DNA of 64,000 nt from Posidonia oceanica (GCA_037176725.1 JAZBRS010000049.1:38494001-38558000), one strand, 5' to 3'. Shown: positions 46,310 through 59,200, counted from the stretch's first letter. Notes: generated by a model from the sequence alone, not told the origin. Made by a program: numbers and translations.

Positions 46310-46786
46310 CTACTCCTTGACATCTTCGGAGTGAAGGAACCACTTCATAAGCTCCCTTTTCCGGTTCTTCCTCATGTCCTTCAGCACCGACCCGCTCAAA
46401 TCCCACGCCGTTGTCCACAGATGCAGGTTGAGGTCGAGGGTGGGGTCTTCCGCCAGTGCCACCGCCGAGCCGCTGAGGCTGACAAACTCTCCTCCGCCAC
46501 CATCGCTCCTCTCCATTCTTGACAGAACTTTCTGGGTGATAACGAGGAGCATCCAGTCGCAGGTCCCGCGGTCGATCTCGGGGTAGGTCTTGCGGATCTT
46601 CTTCCGCATCTTCCAGACGAAGTGAGAGAGGAACTCATTCATCGGCTCATCTTCCTCCTCTTCCGCTGTGGCAACCTTCTCGGTTTCTATCTCCGCGTTG
46701 GAGATGAGGGAGGAGGCGAGATGGGGACGGTTTCGGGTCTCATTTGGGGCTTGGTGTAGGCTTCGACGTGGTGAGAAGATGGTTCC
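46310..46786 (-). pseudogene. Captured fragment of an uncharacterised plant protein gene
   Basis: A GC-rich open frame of about 158 codons without an upstream ATG (frame starts near 46789, first ATG only at MNEFLSHFVWKMRKKI, 46641). It continues TYPEIDRGTCDWMLLVITQK, ALAEDPTLDLNLHLW and MRKNRKRELMKWFLHSEDVK before a TAG. The look is of a conserved soluble helical protein cut at the 3' side; the region continues upstream into Pro/Arg-rich sequence. Family not identified. It sits close to the right subterminal repeats of the CACTA element, which suggests capture rather than a resident gene. Expression is possible but unsupported. Confidence 0.5.
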
Positions 46787-47310
46787 CACGGCAGTGGTGG
46801 TGGGATTTGGGATCTGATAGATGTAACGGGACGTACTAGGGATTCTTTGACGGTGGTGATTGAGGAGGAAGAGGCGGGCACAGAGCCGTAGGAGGGCAGA
46901 GGGAGAACGAAGGAGGAGGAGTAGTGGGATTTTGGGTGGAGGGAGAACGACGAAGATTTTGGGGCAGAGGGAGGAGAAGTTTTGTGGGAAATAAAAGAGG
47001 GAATGAAGTGGTGGCTAAATTCTCAAGACTTTAATCTTAGCCACAGTCTAATTCTGTGGTTAATCCGTAGCAAAAATAAGTTTCTAATGAGATAAAATTT
47101 TAACCACAGATATTTCATAGTTAGCCATGGTATGTGACCGTAACTAAATAATATTTTATTTTATTAATTGAAACTTATGTATCCTTGGTTATTTCTGTAG
47201 CTATTCCGTGGCTAAGTATATCAATTAGCCACGGATTTATTATCCGTGGCTAAAATTAATGACTAAAGTTTAATTTTCTTGTAATGCGTCACGTCAAACA
47301 AATGAACAAC

Positions 47311-47444
47311 TCAAATAGTTGAATTGGTTAAGAACCATGGATTTCATAATTCTATCCTAGGTTCGAAAAGTAATAGAGTTATGTTAGACACTTCGCAATC
47401 ATAAATATACCTTGTGTCAAAAAAAAAAAAAAAAAACCCTTACA
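47311..47444 (+). mobile_element. tRNA-derived SINE with clear target duplication
   Basis: A box-like TAGTTGAATTGGTTAAGAAC, B box CCTAGGTTCGAAAAG and an 18-base A tail (47419-47436). TCAAACAAATGAACAAC occurs directly before (47294-47310) and after (47445-47461), a perfect 17 bp target duplication that probably extends further left with C-to-T changes. It inserted within a few bases of the right end of the CACTA element. Confidence 0.88.
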
Positions 47445-47897
47445 TCAAACAAATGAACAACGTTTCTGATCAATAGCAATTTCAGTTTTTGAACTACAAC
47501 ACAGAGAATGGCACTTCAAACTTGATGGTCCCGATGTCAAGGGTCCAAGTCACCCTTTATGACCGATCATGACAAGAGCATTTGGAGGATGTGGAAGAGA
47601 GCTCGTCATTTGTACGAGCCTCTTTGTTTTTATTTCTTTCCTCTCCCAGAGTAAGCTGATGCCACACGACGCATGCTATGTGCCTAAGCCCCTTTCTTGT
47701 TCCTGTGAAGTTTATGTTCCACAATTATTCATCACTGAACAAATGTAGAAAAAAGGTGAGTGGAGAAAAAGAGAGCAGATTATTTGATCATGGGCCACGA
47801 TGTATTTCTAGGATCATCTCTCATTCGAACAGATTATTAAGTAAGGCTTAAGCAAGTATACGATTTTCATATTGACATCTCTATCACGCTTCCAATG

Positions 47898-48486
47898 TAG
47901 GCCTGTAAATGAGAAAGGTATTTACTCGTAACTCGTCTAGACTTGTCTCGTTTTAAGGGTGAAGATAATTTTATACTATTATCCGTTTATCCGTCTCCTG
48001 TTTTACCCGTATTCTTTTAAAATATAGGTAAAGATAACTATGTACTCGTCACCCGTTCATCTATCTACGTGCATTATTCTATTCACTTTTTTTTTTTTTT
48101 TAATTTTCTTCTAAAATTATGAAATAATGAACAATGTTTTATATACTTGTTTAGCAATTTTGACTTGAATTTGTAATGGGACATTCAAACATAGTGTTTT
48201 GACTATTAATTCTTAAGTTTTAATAGTTTACAATGTTTATAGTAATAAAATGTGATTTTAGCTATTTGTTTAAACAGTCAATGTTAAAAATATTTACTTA
48301 AATAAGATTATACCTGTTTACTCATTTACCTTATCCATTTTATATTATACTGCAGGTGATGGAACGGATAATGGTAAAATCATAGAGAATATGGGTCTAT
48401 AACTGTCTTGCTATCTATCTAAACTTAAAAGATAAGGATACAAGTAAGACTATACCTGTCCAATACCTATGTCGTGTACAAGCCTA
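47898..48486. mobile_element. hAT-like MITE, about 589 bp
   Basis: Ends TAGGCCTGTAAATGAG and, inverted, TAGGCTTGTACACGACATAG. Interior has repeated ACCCGT/TTACC phrases like the MITE at 30990-31598. Flanks TTCCAATG and CTCTAGTG agree only in 5 of 8 positions, so the target duplication is weak. Confidence 0.55.
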
Positions 48487-49565
48487 CTCTAGTGGCATCT
48501 TCTGTTCGTTTTCTTTATTTGACCTCGCATAAACGCATCCATCAAGATCGACATTGAGGAGGACCCAGATAATATGGATCACCCAATAATTTGATGTGAG
48601 TGGATGAGCATCTTCAAATTTATTCTATCTTGTGAAAAAGCATGTTTGGCGCATTCGTCAGAGCATATTATACAGAAATATTCGAAGTCCATTTAAAAAT
48701 ATTTATAGTTAGTCCATTTTTATATATGGTACTTGATTTACATTGTCAAAAACATTTAGGAATGAAAGATTAAGTACAGAAATTTAATTTAATTTTGTGT
48801 AGATATTCATTGAGAATTTGTTGAGTTTCTCATTCAAGGGAACGCAAACACAATATCTAGTTTTATTGATGGGTACAAATAAGGGAAAATTAGGACAAAG
48901 TCTCATTCTTTTTTGAAAAAAACGGAGCTCCACAAATTGCCCACGATCCATTGTTTGAAATTTGTGAGTTCTCACACGAAAACAAACAAATATCGTAGAA
49001 GGACATGGTTTATTTGAAACGAACCCCCTCTTTCTCTCACCCCTCGTTTCTCTCATGATCCAATAGCTGCACTTGTTCAAACATTGTTTGAAGTAGATAA
49101 AAAGAACTGATTTCAATTTTTTTATCATACGAACTATGAAGTGATCCTTGAAACCTAAATAAAAGGTGAATGAACAATCTTTTCGTTGACATTATGTAAG
49201 ATACAAGTTTCCCTCTAATTAATAATGAGAAATCTGCAAGAAGATATTGCAATAACGTAGTAGTTAATTACAATTGCAGAAGGGAGGAAATTAAGGACGG
49301 TTCTGTCTCTGTTCTAGGTGGAAGTATTCATAATTCATACCCATCTGAAATCTAATCTGACCTGAACTCTTTTTCTTCATAAAAAACAAATCAATACGAT
49401 GACGCTACTAAACGTCTATATAACAAATATCATTAATCACAGAAACAAGATGAACATCAACGCGGTCTTGTAACAACACACTCATTTATTAAAATTCAAC
49501 AGCAGGTTGGAAAATCCACCTGTAACCCATGAAAGATCTGTTTGCAGCTTCTCTCCTGCAGGCTT
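48487..49565. other. Intergenic, no gene seen
   Basis: AT-rich; no family resemblance in any frame. The right end should be the 3' UTR of DUF3339 copy 3. Confidence 0.5.
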
Positions 49566-49778
49566 TTAAGAGTTCACATACAGGTGGACGTCGAGGACAA
49601 CGAGGAAGACTGACATGAGGCCGAAGAAGATGACGGCGTGCACCAATATGGCAACACCACTTGTCTGCAAGTTCCCAAATTCCATGAACTTGCCCATTCC
49701 AGGCGCCTGAAACAGCAACCCAGGTGACAGAAATATGAACAGCACCACTCCTATCACCACCGGAGCCCAGTCTGCCAT
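49566..49778 (-). CDS. DUF3339 family small membrane protein, copy 3
   Basis: 70 residues: MADWAPVVIGVVLFIFLSPG, then LLFQAPGMGKFMEFGNLQTS, helix 2 at about 43-63 (ILVHAVIFFGLMSVFLVVLD) and VHLYVNS end. Same strand and layout as copies 1 and 2 but 11.4 kb from copy 2 because of the CACTA element. LPG of the family motif is APG here. A CT-rich leader precedes the ATG. Intact and probably expressed. Confidence 0.9.
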   Translation of the reverse strand: MADWAPVVIGVVLFIFLSPGLLFQAPGMGKFMEFGNLQTSGVAILVHAVIFFGLMSVFLVVLDVHLYVNS

Positions 49779-51430
49779 CTTTCTCTCTCTTTCTCTCTCC
49801 AACAATTTCTCTGGTGTTGAATTCTTGTGGTTGTTTACGTATAGAAGAGGATGGATATACACTAGGGCACTGCCAAACCGATGTGGGTTTGATGGAGCAG
49901 AACTGGTGGGTTATTAGTGATTTGGTGGAAAAACGCAGAAGGGTTTTGGTGGTACAGCCAATGAGATCACATTGCATGCCTACTTGCAAATTCGTCTCTT
50001 TCTCTTCCGTATTCTACTGTTTGTTTCATATGATTTAATTTCTTTTTCTATTGTCCCCTTGAGTAAGGACCCATGAGATGATGCATGCATCATGACTGGA
50101 GGATGTGTATTGGGTGACAAAAGTAATTAAGAATTTTTGTATTTACCCATGCTGTGAAGACTATGATAGAAGTGCAAATGACACTTGAGGCAAAGGAGCC
50201 GTCTTTTATTTTTTCTATGGTCACACAAAGCTGGCATGAAGTGGGTCATTGTGCAAGATCAACAGCAAGTAGAATGGATTATTATTAACACTAACTTGTA
50301 ATCGATGATGAAATCAGATGTAATCTCTTATTATAATGATATTAATTAAATTTGAAAAAGGAAAGTAGGCAGGCAACCCATCGAGATGGTTATTCCTTGC
50401 TTCATTGGGTTTTGGATTGCAGGAGGGAAGGAAGAAAACCACAGGCAGGAGGAACTAACTGATGAAACTGACCGGGAAAGAAAGATTAAAAGCAACTTGA
50501 TAGCCTGTCCAATGGGCTGGGCCTTTTGGACTGGGTCTAAATTTGCAAGTAGTGTTTATTGTTACCGACAATCACCGAAAGAGGCTCGTAACAGAGCCAC
50601 CACCAGGAATCGGTCTCAAATCTCAAGTCATCGACCTCCACAAGCTGGGAAGCAACCACGACCTGGACATAGGGTGCATTTATAAATGCTCACGGAAGGA
50701 AGGTTCGATTTGTCAGAAAATTTTATTTTCCTACAAAAGATATTCCAAATAGTACTTAGGACCTAGAACTTGTTATAAATTATAATTTGAACTTTCGGGA
50801 GAATCTTATGTTATAGAAGTCATTCCAAACGGACTTTGGTAAATCATCCTCAAACGAGGAACACTGTGTAGAGAAGGAAGCCTTCTACAATGCGACGGCA
50901 TTGTAGACAGATCATGAAGCGGATTTCGGAATCTAGGAAGCATTTCAAAGATAGGCTTAATCTGATTGCCAGGAAATACAAATACTAGCTAGGTGATGAT
51001 ATGTTAAAGTGGACATGGGCAAAATAAATATACAGGAAGTTGACCAAGTCAACTTTCTTATTGTACAGTGAGGCCCACCGACATTGAATTAGTGAGTAGA
51101 CATTACTTGAATTCAGTAATCTTTTACTTAAATCACAACCTCTCTCTCCTAGTGATAAAGCGAAGAGACTCATGTGTGTGGTATGTGTTTAATCATAAAA
51201 AAAGAGAGAGCATGCATGACCAGCGTTTGGTAATTAAATAATAACTAAAGTATTGGTCATTTTAAATGGTTCTTTCTTCTATGCATCTATTGGTTACTTC
51301 TCCGGCTAAAAAAACTAACTGTACGAAGACGAATCAAGACAAGCACACTTATGGTTAACGAAACTCTTTCGTATGTTAACAACCCCCCCGCGCGCCCCCC
51401 ACCCCCCCCCCCCCCAAAAAAATCCTAACT
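49779..51430. other. Upstream region of DUF3339 copy 3 and intergenic
   Basis: No gene. TGGGCTGGGCC, two overlapping site II-type motifs, is at about 50513-50523 on the plus strand, too far (about 740 bases) from the start codon to assign. The C-tract at 51379-51414 is described separately. Confidence 0.45.
51379..51414. repeat. Poly-C tract
   Basis: About 36 bases of almost pure C interrupted by GCGCG and A, followed by seven A. It could fold as i-motif/G-quadruplex DNA or be a sequencing or assembly weak point. Confidence 0.85.
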
Positions 51431-51592
51431 AACTTTTTAAGATATCTGTAACTACTTGAGTAAGTGGTAAAGCTCCATTGTGGTTTAATTATATAATTAT
51501 TGTGCACAACATCCATCGTTTGAATTCTAATCTGGTGATTGCATAGTGATTTAAGGTTCCCACCAACTTCGAAGGAAAAAAAAAAAAAAAAA
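51431..51592 (+). mobile_element. Probable tRNA-derived SINE
   Basis: CTACTTGAGTAAGTGGTAAAG resembles an A box and CATCGTTTGAATTCTAATC a B box; a 17-base A tail closes the unit (51576-51592). Possible degenerate target duplications ACTTTTTAAGAT and ACTTTGAATCGAT flank it. Confidence 0.6.
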
Positions 51593-53271
51593 CTTTGAAT
51601 CGATTTGTCGGTGTTCTGCAACAAGAAACGTACTTTCTCACAGTCAGTTCGATCTTGTTGATTTCATTTCGAATGACTTCCAACTTGACTGTGAAGCAGC
51701 TTGTAAGCTGGATTAGATGTCTTTTAAAAAAAAAAAAACAAACATCACATGGTGAGGTGATTTGTGATTGTAATTCATAGGAGTAACATTTTCAATTAGT
51801 AATCTTAAATTCAATCCACAAAATGCAAGAATGAGAATCATGATCTTTATACAACTAACTTACGACAGTAACATTACTGCATAACACCAACCACCGATTT
51901 TTTTTTTTTAATAAATACTATACTATACTGTTGGAATACACGTACAGACGTACTCGTCAGGGAAGAAGGAAACCTACATGCAGGCAAGAAATAACTCAAA
52001 AATTATAGGTAAAGATTCTAACTTTTGTCTTCACGTGAAGAAATGCATGTATACTATCAAGATTTGCAAAAGATACACGTATATCAACATGATTTTAAGA
52101 AATGTACACATACCACTCAAATTACGAAAAATTAACACATGTACTATTATCATCACATCTTTGGTTTAACACAAGTTAAGATTTAACTCATCTGCGTGAA
52201 ATGATTAGCCTATTCTTTTTTCATTTACCACCTCCACTCTCATCATGTCCTCATTCTTATCCTGTGTTCTTTATCAAAACCTTATAACAATTACTTGCTG
52301 TTATGTTCTTGACGGGAAAACGTTCAGACATGAAGAGATCATCAGAAGAAGTTTCTCTATAAAGGATTTGTCATTGGTGAAGAAGAAAGCAAGATGATGA
52401 AGAAGAAAAAGCTTGGGAAACAAGAAGAATAAGTTTTCAAAAGGAGTTTTTGTTTTGAGAATTTTTTAAGATTTTATGGTGAAAAGGGTTACCTTTTTTA
52501 GTTAATTTATTAGATTTATAGTTGATTACAGTTGTTTTTTATTTGTGTTTGTGTCAGGGTTTCACTAGTTAAGAGTATTGTAATCATATTACGTTATAAC
52601 ATTAACATGATCAGACATCTTAGAGAATATTCCATCTATTTATAGCTCGTGAACTAATTTAATGGTACATGTGTTAATTTTTCATTATTCGAGTGATATA
52701 TGTGTATTTTTTAAAATTATTATGATATATATATATATATTTAACAAATCTCGATCATATACATGTAAAAACCGTAAATTTAGACACCACTGTACATTAT
52801 TAAGCAACATTGCAACAACAGTACGACACCATGGTAGGCAACAGTATTGCAAGGCCTCGGTAACTACGAACGTTTCCCTCTCTTATCTAAATTCTCCTTT
52901 GCATTCTCGTAAATGTGGAAAGCAGTCCCTTCCATCATCATAAATATAAGAAAGTGCAAATTGACCAATTTCTTTAATGACTAAAATTTGAAAATTATCA
53001 ACGACACAAGTCACATATGTGGGAAGTAGCGGTGGAGATGAGCCTTCAATTTCCATCCAACTGGGAGGAGGAGGAGGAGGAGGAGGAGGAGGAGCAACAG
53101 TAACAGAGACCAGACAACGCAACACGAACACAAGAAAGAATAAAAGAGAGAAAGAAAGAAAACGGTGCCGTTTGACGAGTCCTCTGACCATTCCACCTCG
53201 ATTCCCCGCGGGGAATTATTCCATATCATTCGAGGAGGCCCTCGGGGGGAGAGATCTACGGAGGTGGAGAT
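51593..53271. other. Intergenic and 5' region of the CBS-PB1 gene
   Basis: AT-rich to about 53000, then a (GGA)n run at 53065-53092 and GA-rich leader up to the ATG at 53272. An (AT)n run lies at about 52724-52740. Open frames over 53019-53471 do not match the family and are taken as leader. Confidence 0.5.
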
Positions 53272-56200
53272 ATGGAAGGGTCGACCTCGTCCAGGAGGAG
53301 GATGTCCACCAGCGGCTCGTGGGCGGGGAGGAGGGAGGCCGAGAGCGGGAACAATGGTTCCGTCAGGAGGTCCATGTCGTCCATGTCTTCCCGCTCCGTG
53401 TGAGGATTTTTGCTTGCTTTCTATGTCGTTTTTTCGTCAATTTGTTTGCTTGGATTGGAATTTTGGTTTGATGCACGTGATTTGAACAGAAGAAATGAGA
53501 GAAGAAGAAAAGGTTGGTTACTTGGTTCTTTATGGGAAAAGTAGTACCATTCGTTTCAATTTATTTTGTTTTGAGGATTGTCTTGAAGAAGAGAGAGATA
53601 CTAGAAGGATAATTTCAATTCCATAGAGCTACTTTTCTTTCCTTTTTTTTTTTGGTGTCTTATAGGATTTGGTTATTGATGTGAAAGTTTTGTTCCTTGC
53701 ACTGGGAAAGGGAGGGGCTTGATGTTTATTCGAATCTGTTCGTTTGCATCCTTCCATCACTGTGCTGTTTTATTGTTTTTTTTTTTTAATTTTGAGCACC
53801 ACAACTTTCGAGCTCGGAGACACTTGGATATGATTTTGTTTTATTCTATGGCTTGGATTGGTTGTGCAGTTTTCCTTAGTTTTTACTGATGCCCGCTCAT
53901 CTCTGATTTTGTTACTTCATCCTACTGTTTAAATTGGGATAGTTGCTTTGGTTTGATTGAACTGCATGATGACCAATCGTATGCTTTTGTCAATCTTGGA
54001 AGCAGGGGCCCAACTGCTGAAAGAACAGTAAAACGATTGCGCTTATCAAAGGCATTGACAATACCTGAAAATACAACATTGAATGACGCATGTCGCAGAA
54101 TGGCCGCTCGACGGGTTGATGCGGTGCTCTTAACAGACTCAAATGCATTGCTTTGTGGGATTTTAACAGCTAAGGTTGGAGAAAATGCTTTATTGCTGAG
54201 AGAATCTAGATACTGATGCTTTCGTTCTGTCCATCTAATGAAGTTTGTTTTTTCTTCTGGTTTGAAGGATATAGCAACAAGGGTCATTGCCCGTGAATTA
54301 AAGCTGGAGGAAACACCTGTTTCCAAAGTGATGACAAGAAACCCTATTTTTGTTCTTTCAGATACATTGGCTGTGGAAGCATTGCAAAAGATGGTCCAAG
54401 GTTCAAGAATTCTTCGAAAATGGGTTTCTATCTTGTTGCTTATAGATTATGTGTGACCTCCCTGTTTACCATAAATTCAATATATTCTGTTTACAGGAAA
54501 GTTTAGACATCTGCCTGTTGTGGAGAATGGTGAGGTTATTGCAATACTAGACATAGCAAAGTGTCTATATGATGCCATTGCCCGAATGGAAAGGGCTGCT
54601 GAGAAAGGAAAAGCCATTGCAGCAGCTGTTGAAGGTGTAGAGAAACATTGGGGCACATCTGTATCTGGTGTGTGGATAGTTTCAAATATATAATAGTAAC
54701 GAAAAGTTGGTACTTCATAGTTTATAAATTTTGCATGTGCTTTTTCTGAATATTGGTCTTTCAGTTACTTTCATGATTTATATTAATTATAGCTGAATAA
54801 ACTTGTGTTGTAGATGCATTCTGTTGGCAGTGTTGGTAGCCTTATATCTTTTACGTTGATACCAGGTACTAGTACCTTCATTGAAACTCTTCGCGAGCGT
54901 ATGTTTAAGCCATCTTTGACCACCATCATCCCAGAGAATCCAAAGTAGGTAATATCCTTACTTGGTACATATTCATGTTAAGATTGTTATGGGGTGTGAA
55001 ATGCTGAGGTTGTTTCTACTGCTGATGGTTGGTATTCTCCAGGGTTGCTATGATCTCCCCGTCCGAGTCGGTACTAACTGCAGCAAAGAAAATGCTGGAA
55101 CTCCGGCTAAGTTCCGTAGTTGTAGCAGTTGACAACAAACCCCAAGGGATATTGACGTAGGTTCTTGATGATCAATTTTTATTTTATGTTGAGATAGAGA
55201 TGGCTTTGATCAAATGTATATTTACTCTTCTTTTAGCTGTGGATTCAACTATTGTTCTTAATATCTTGATCAGATCAAAGGACATTTTGATGCGTGTCAT
55301 TGCACAAAATCTTTCTACTGAATCAACCCTTGCAGAGAAGGTGTGCCCTCCTTAAAAGAAAATTTTATCAAGCTTGGAGCTCAATGATTCTTTGATGTTC
55401 TGTATACATTTTTCTGATGATCATAATATTTTCTGTTAGCACATGTTTGCACATTCTGGTCGTGCTTTGCGTTTGTGGTTTCCCAGGTGGGGAGAGGGTT
55501 GAATATAATTCATGTAAATTTCACTATCATTAATTTGTCGTACTGTAATGGTTAACAAAGCGTCCAAAACTTTTGATCTGCCCATGAAAGCTTTTAATAT
55601 CTTCACTCTTTAAATGTATAACAATGTGATATATTTGCTCTATTAGTTTAACTGCTAATACTTCTGTTATGCATAATATTGTCCAATTTCTGAATCTTCA
55701 AAATCGAGGGTACTTGATAATTCCAACTGTATGGCTTTGCTATTCAGATCATGACTCAAAACCCACAATGTGCAACAGTTGATACACCAATTGTGGATGC
55801 TTTGCATACAATGCATGTTGGGAAATTTTTACACCTCCCTGTTGTTGATAGAGGTTCGTGACTGAGACAAAGCATCTTTTACATATTAATGTTAACGAAC
55901 CTTGGTACTTATTTTATGCACTTTTATTATGTTAACTGATAACATTATGTTTGTTGGTGTGTTGCTCTTTTTTGTCATTCTTCTTTGTGGCAGATGGCGG
56001 CATTGTGTCTGTTGTTGATGCCATTCATATCACACATGCTGCAGTTGCTACTGTAGGTTATTTTGGCACAAAAATGCATTCATGTGATGCCATGTTCTGT
56101 TTATGCTTGGATTTCTATTTTGCCTTAGAACACACTATGGCTCTGATGCTCTGAGCTAAGCTTCTTTTAAATTGCATAGTATGGTAGTTAACTTGTTTTT

Positions 56201-59200
56201 ATTTTTTTTAAACTAAAGCTATCAAAATGGAATTTTTGGCTTTTTAATTGATAATAAACTTCAGAATAGCTAAAAAATGACTTGTTTGAAGAGTGTCATC
56301 AAAGGATTAACTCATTTCTTCATCAATTAATCTGGTTCTTTTTATTATTTGGGAATCGTTAGTCATTTATTGGAGCTTCCTTTGCTTGCAAGGATGTCTT
56401 ACCTTGTTGAGAAAGCATAAAAATGTTCTTGGACATTCAACATGTGTTAAGTAGTTTGCTGGAATGTGTTAAACATCAAGCATATTGAATTGCTTTTTCC
56501 TGAGCTGATTAACTACAGATTGGCAGGATTCTTTAAAGCTGAACACCAACCAAGATTGCAATGTGCATATTCGATAGGAATTATGTAGGGTTATTTTAGT
56601 AATAGTGGCATTGAAGAATGGAAGAGGGCAAACTCTTATATTTAATTTGGGTAGTAGATAATAACAATCCTGTTTTCTTGAGTTGCTGTCAGTTTTATGC
56701 TGCAATTGGAGTAAGCAGAATTGATAAAATGAGCACTTTGATTTCTTATATCGTAACTTCTTGAGAACAGCCAGAAGGGTAACAACTAGGAAGCACAGAC
56801 ATAGACTTGGTCTTGGATGCTGATCCACACATGGGATACGGTGATTTATGAAAAACTAGGATACGAAAACAATAATATATACATTAATATATCCATTTTT
56901 ACGTATCACATGCATACACACAAATGTTGAAAAACAAGCATAGCGTTATGCATCCAGTCTTGTGGTTACTGAGAAAACCCAACAGTGTAGTTGTGTCCAA
57001 ACTGTTGGACCTGCCACAAATACGTGTGAGCTGTGTTCGACACATTTTGGGTCATGTCCATGTCCAAAACATGCCGAAAATGGTACAACAACCACTTAGA
57101 AAAAGTAGAATATTATTGACAGCAATTGCCAAATAAAATTTTAATGTGACATACCTGGGTTTGTCCATGATGCTTCAATTGAATATTCTGTTTTCAACTT
57201 GCAAAAGGCATGAATTTCTATTAGATTAGAAATATGGGCTAATATTTAAAAATTCCTTGATTATCTCTCATGTCTCAATGCTATTTTCCATTTTTATTGA
57301 ATGCATCCAGTTATAGAATATTGTTTGACATCTGTTAAGGTTGGAAGCAGCGGGGGAGCTGGCAATGAAGCAACTAGCACTATGATGCAGAAGTTTTGGG
57401 ATTCAACTCTTACACTGGAGCCCATAGATGATGATGGTGATTCAGTACAAAGGTTATACAATATCACCCAACTTACTAACCTTACGGCCAATGATTTATT
57501 TCATTTTGAAAACTGCTTGCCAGCCTTACCACGATTGTATTTTACTCACCATGTTAGTTGGAATTTATCATGTTAGTTGGAATTTATTTCAGTGAGGGAT
57601 CTTTGAGATTGGCATCTGAAGGAACTGAGGTAGGAAGATCTATTGCTTATCAGTCCTCTCTTATGCCTAATACTTTCAGCTTTAAACTTGAGGATAGTAG
57701 GGGAAGGATGCACAGATTTATCTGTGGTATGTAGATTGTATTTCCCTATCTCGTGTTTCTTTTCATCATTTTATTTCATGGATTTAGTTTGTTATTTATT
57801 TTGAAATTGATATTACCTCTGTCTGGTCAGACGCCCGGAGTTTGACAGAAGTTATAACTTCCATTCTTCAGAGGGTGGGAGATGACATTGATCAGAATTG
57901 TTTGCCACAAATTTTGGTAGTCATTTATATCCACTGAAAATTTTCACGTCATACTTTTCTTGAAATGGTCTCTTTATGAGATTGCTGCTTTATTTTGTAG
58001 TATGAAGACGAAGATCACGACAAAGTTATCCTTGCATCAGATGATGATTTAGCAGCTGCTGTCGAGCATGCTAAGCTTGCTGGTTGGAAGGTAAATTTTG
58101 TTGTTGAGCACACTGCTCTTATTGCCATCCTATCTACACAAACTGAATTGAATTTGCCACTCCCAAAATTGAAAAAGAGAACAATAAATCATATATGCAC
58201 CTGTTATTGTCAAAAAAGATTACACCATTTTGAATACTAGTTTAAAACACTCTTATTTATAAATAGCCGATTTTAGTTGGGAGAGTTTTTTGAAGCTTCC
58301 AGATGATATATCACCTTGATTCCTGAAGCTTGGCTAAAATGACATTGCAAACCAAAGGAGGATTGTTGAACTGCAAGCTTGGATTGGAGCAAGTTAAATT
58401 AGCATGAAGATAAACCATTTGTGATGGAATGAAAGTATGAAACACACTTGAAGTTGATGAAATGTCAAATATTCTCTCTCAAAGTAATGGTTAATCATGA
58501 TATGCTTGGTTCATGCATGAAATGTAGATTATAAATGCACGATTAGTCGCGAGTAATATAGGTGATAAATTGTCACACAAGAAAGTAGGTGGTTTAGGTT
58601 GGATGAACAGGAAGCTCCATGAGAAATGATTGTATCCAAATCACTTTGGTAGTTGTATCAGCCAAACCCTTATATTCAAATTCACTACTTGCACTACTGA
58701 TTATACTTGCTTTCTAGAACTTTCATGGAATCAAATTTGGCAAAGAAAAATACTGAAGCCATTGATTGAATGACATTCATCAGGGTAATCTGCCTGGTCC
58801 GCTTCAGAAAATGCATAGGAGATCGAGAAATTTGAAAGCCATATTTACTAGTGTGCTTCAGTCCAGATATTTTGGAATATGTTAACGGTTAGCGAATGTA
58901 CCATCACATTTTTCGCAGAAACTGGCTGATTTGGTTAACTGAGTAGGCTATGTCCAGTCTAGCGAGTGTTAGATATTGAAGTGGCCCTACAATTCTATAA
59001 TAAGAAATGGCCCAAGGAGCATAACACCATGTAGAGAGAGCTTGGATCTGCCAGTTCTTGAAGAAACAAAGGGATTATGTAAAAGATCATAAACATGTCT
59101 GGATTGTGTGAGGTGACTACCTGGCCTGTTGGTGAGCTTCAATGGCAAGAAAGAAGCTGAGACTGCCAAAATTATTCATGGAAAACTCGTGACTAAGCAT

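Larger units (their letters stand above)
39894..47286. mobile_element. 7.4 kb non-autonomous CACTA element with captured genes
   Basis: Left end CATTATAAGAAAATTGG at 39894 and right end, inverted, CATTACAAGAAAATTAA at 47286 are worn forms of CACTACAAGAAAA. Both ends carry hundreds of bases of subterminal GCCACGG/CCGTGGC motifs (39915-40330 and 47010-47260), the hallmark of En/Spm elements. Flanking triplets TGT and CGT are a near-match 3 bp target duplication. No transposase was recognised; instead the inside has fragments of an HD-Zip III gene, a second unidentified gene and a third coding fragment. It lies between DUF3339 copies 2 and 3. Confidence 0.82.

Noticed and set aside
49489..49989. 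166-codon minus-strand frame over DUF3339 copy 3
   Set aside because: It is out of frame with the conserved MADW protein and has no family resemblance.
53019..53485. Two open frames of 150 and 106 codons proposed as start of the CBS-PB1 gene
   Set aside because: Neither joins in frame to exon 2. The ATG at 53272 gives a Ser/Arg-rich start typical of the family and splices exactly into VGPTAERTVKRL.
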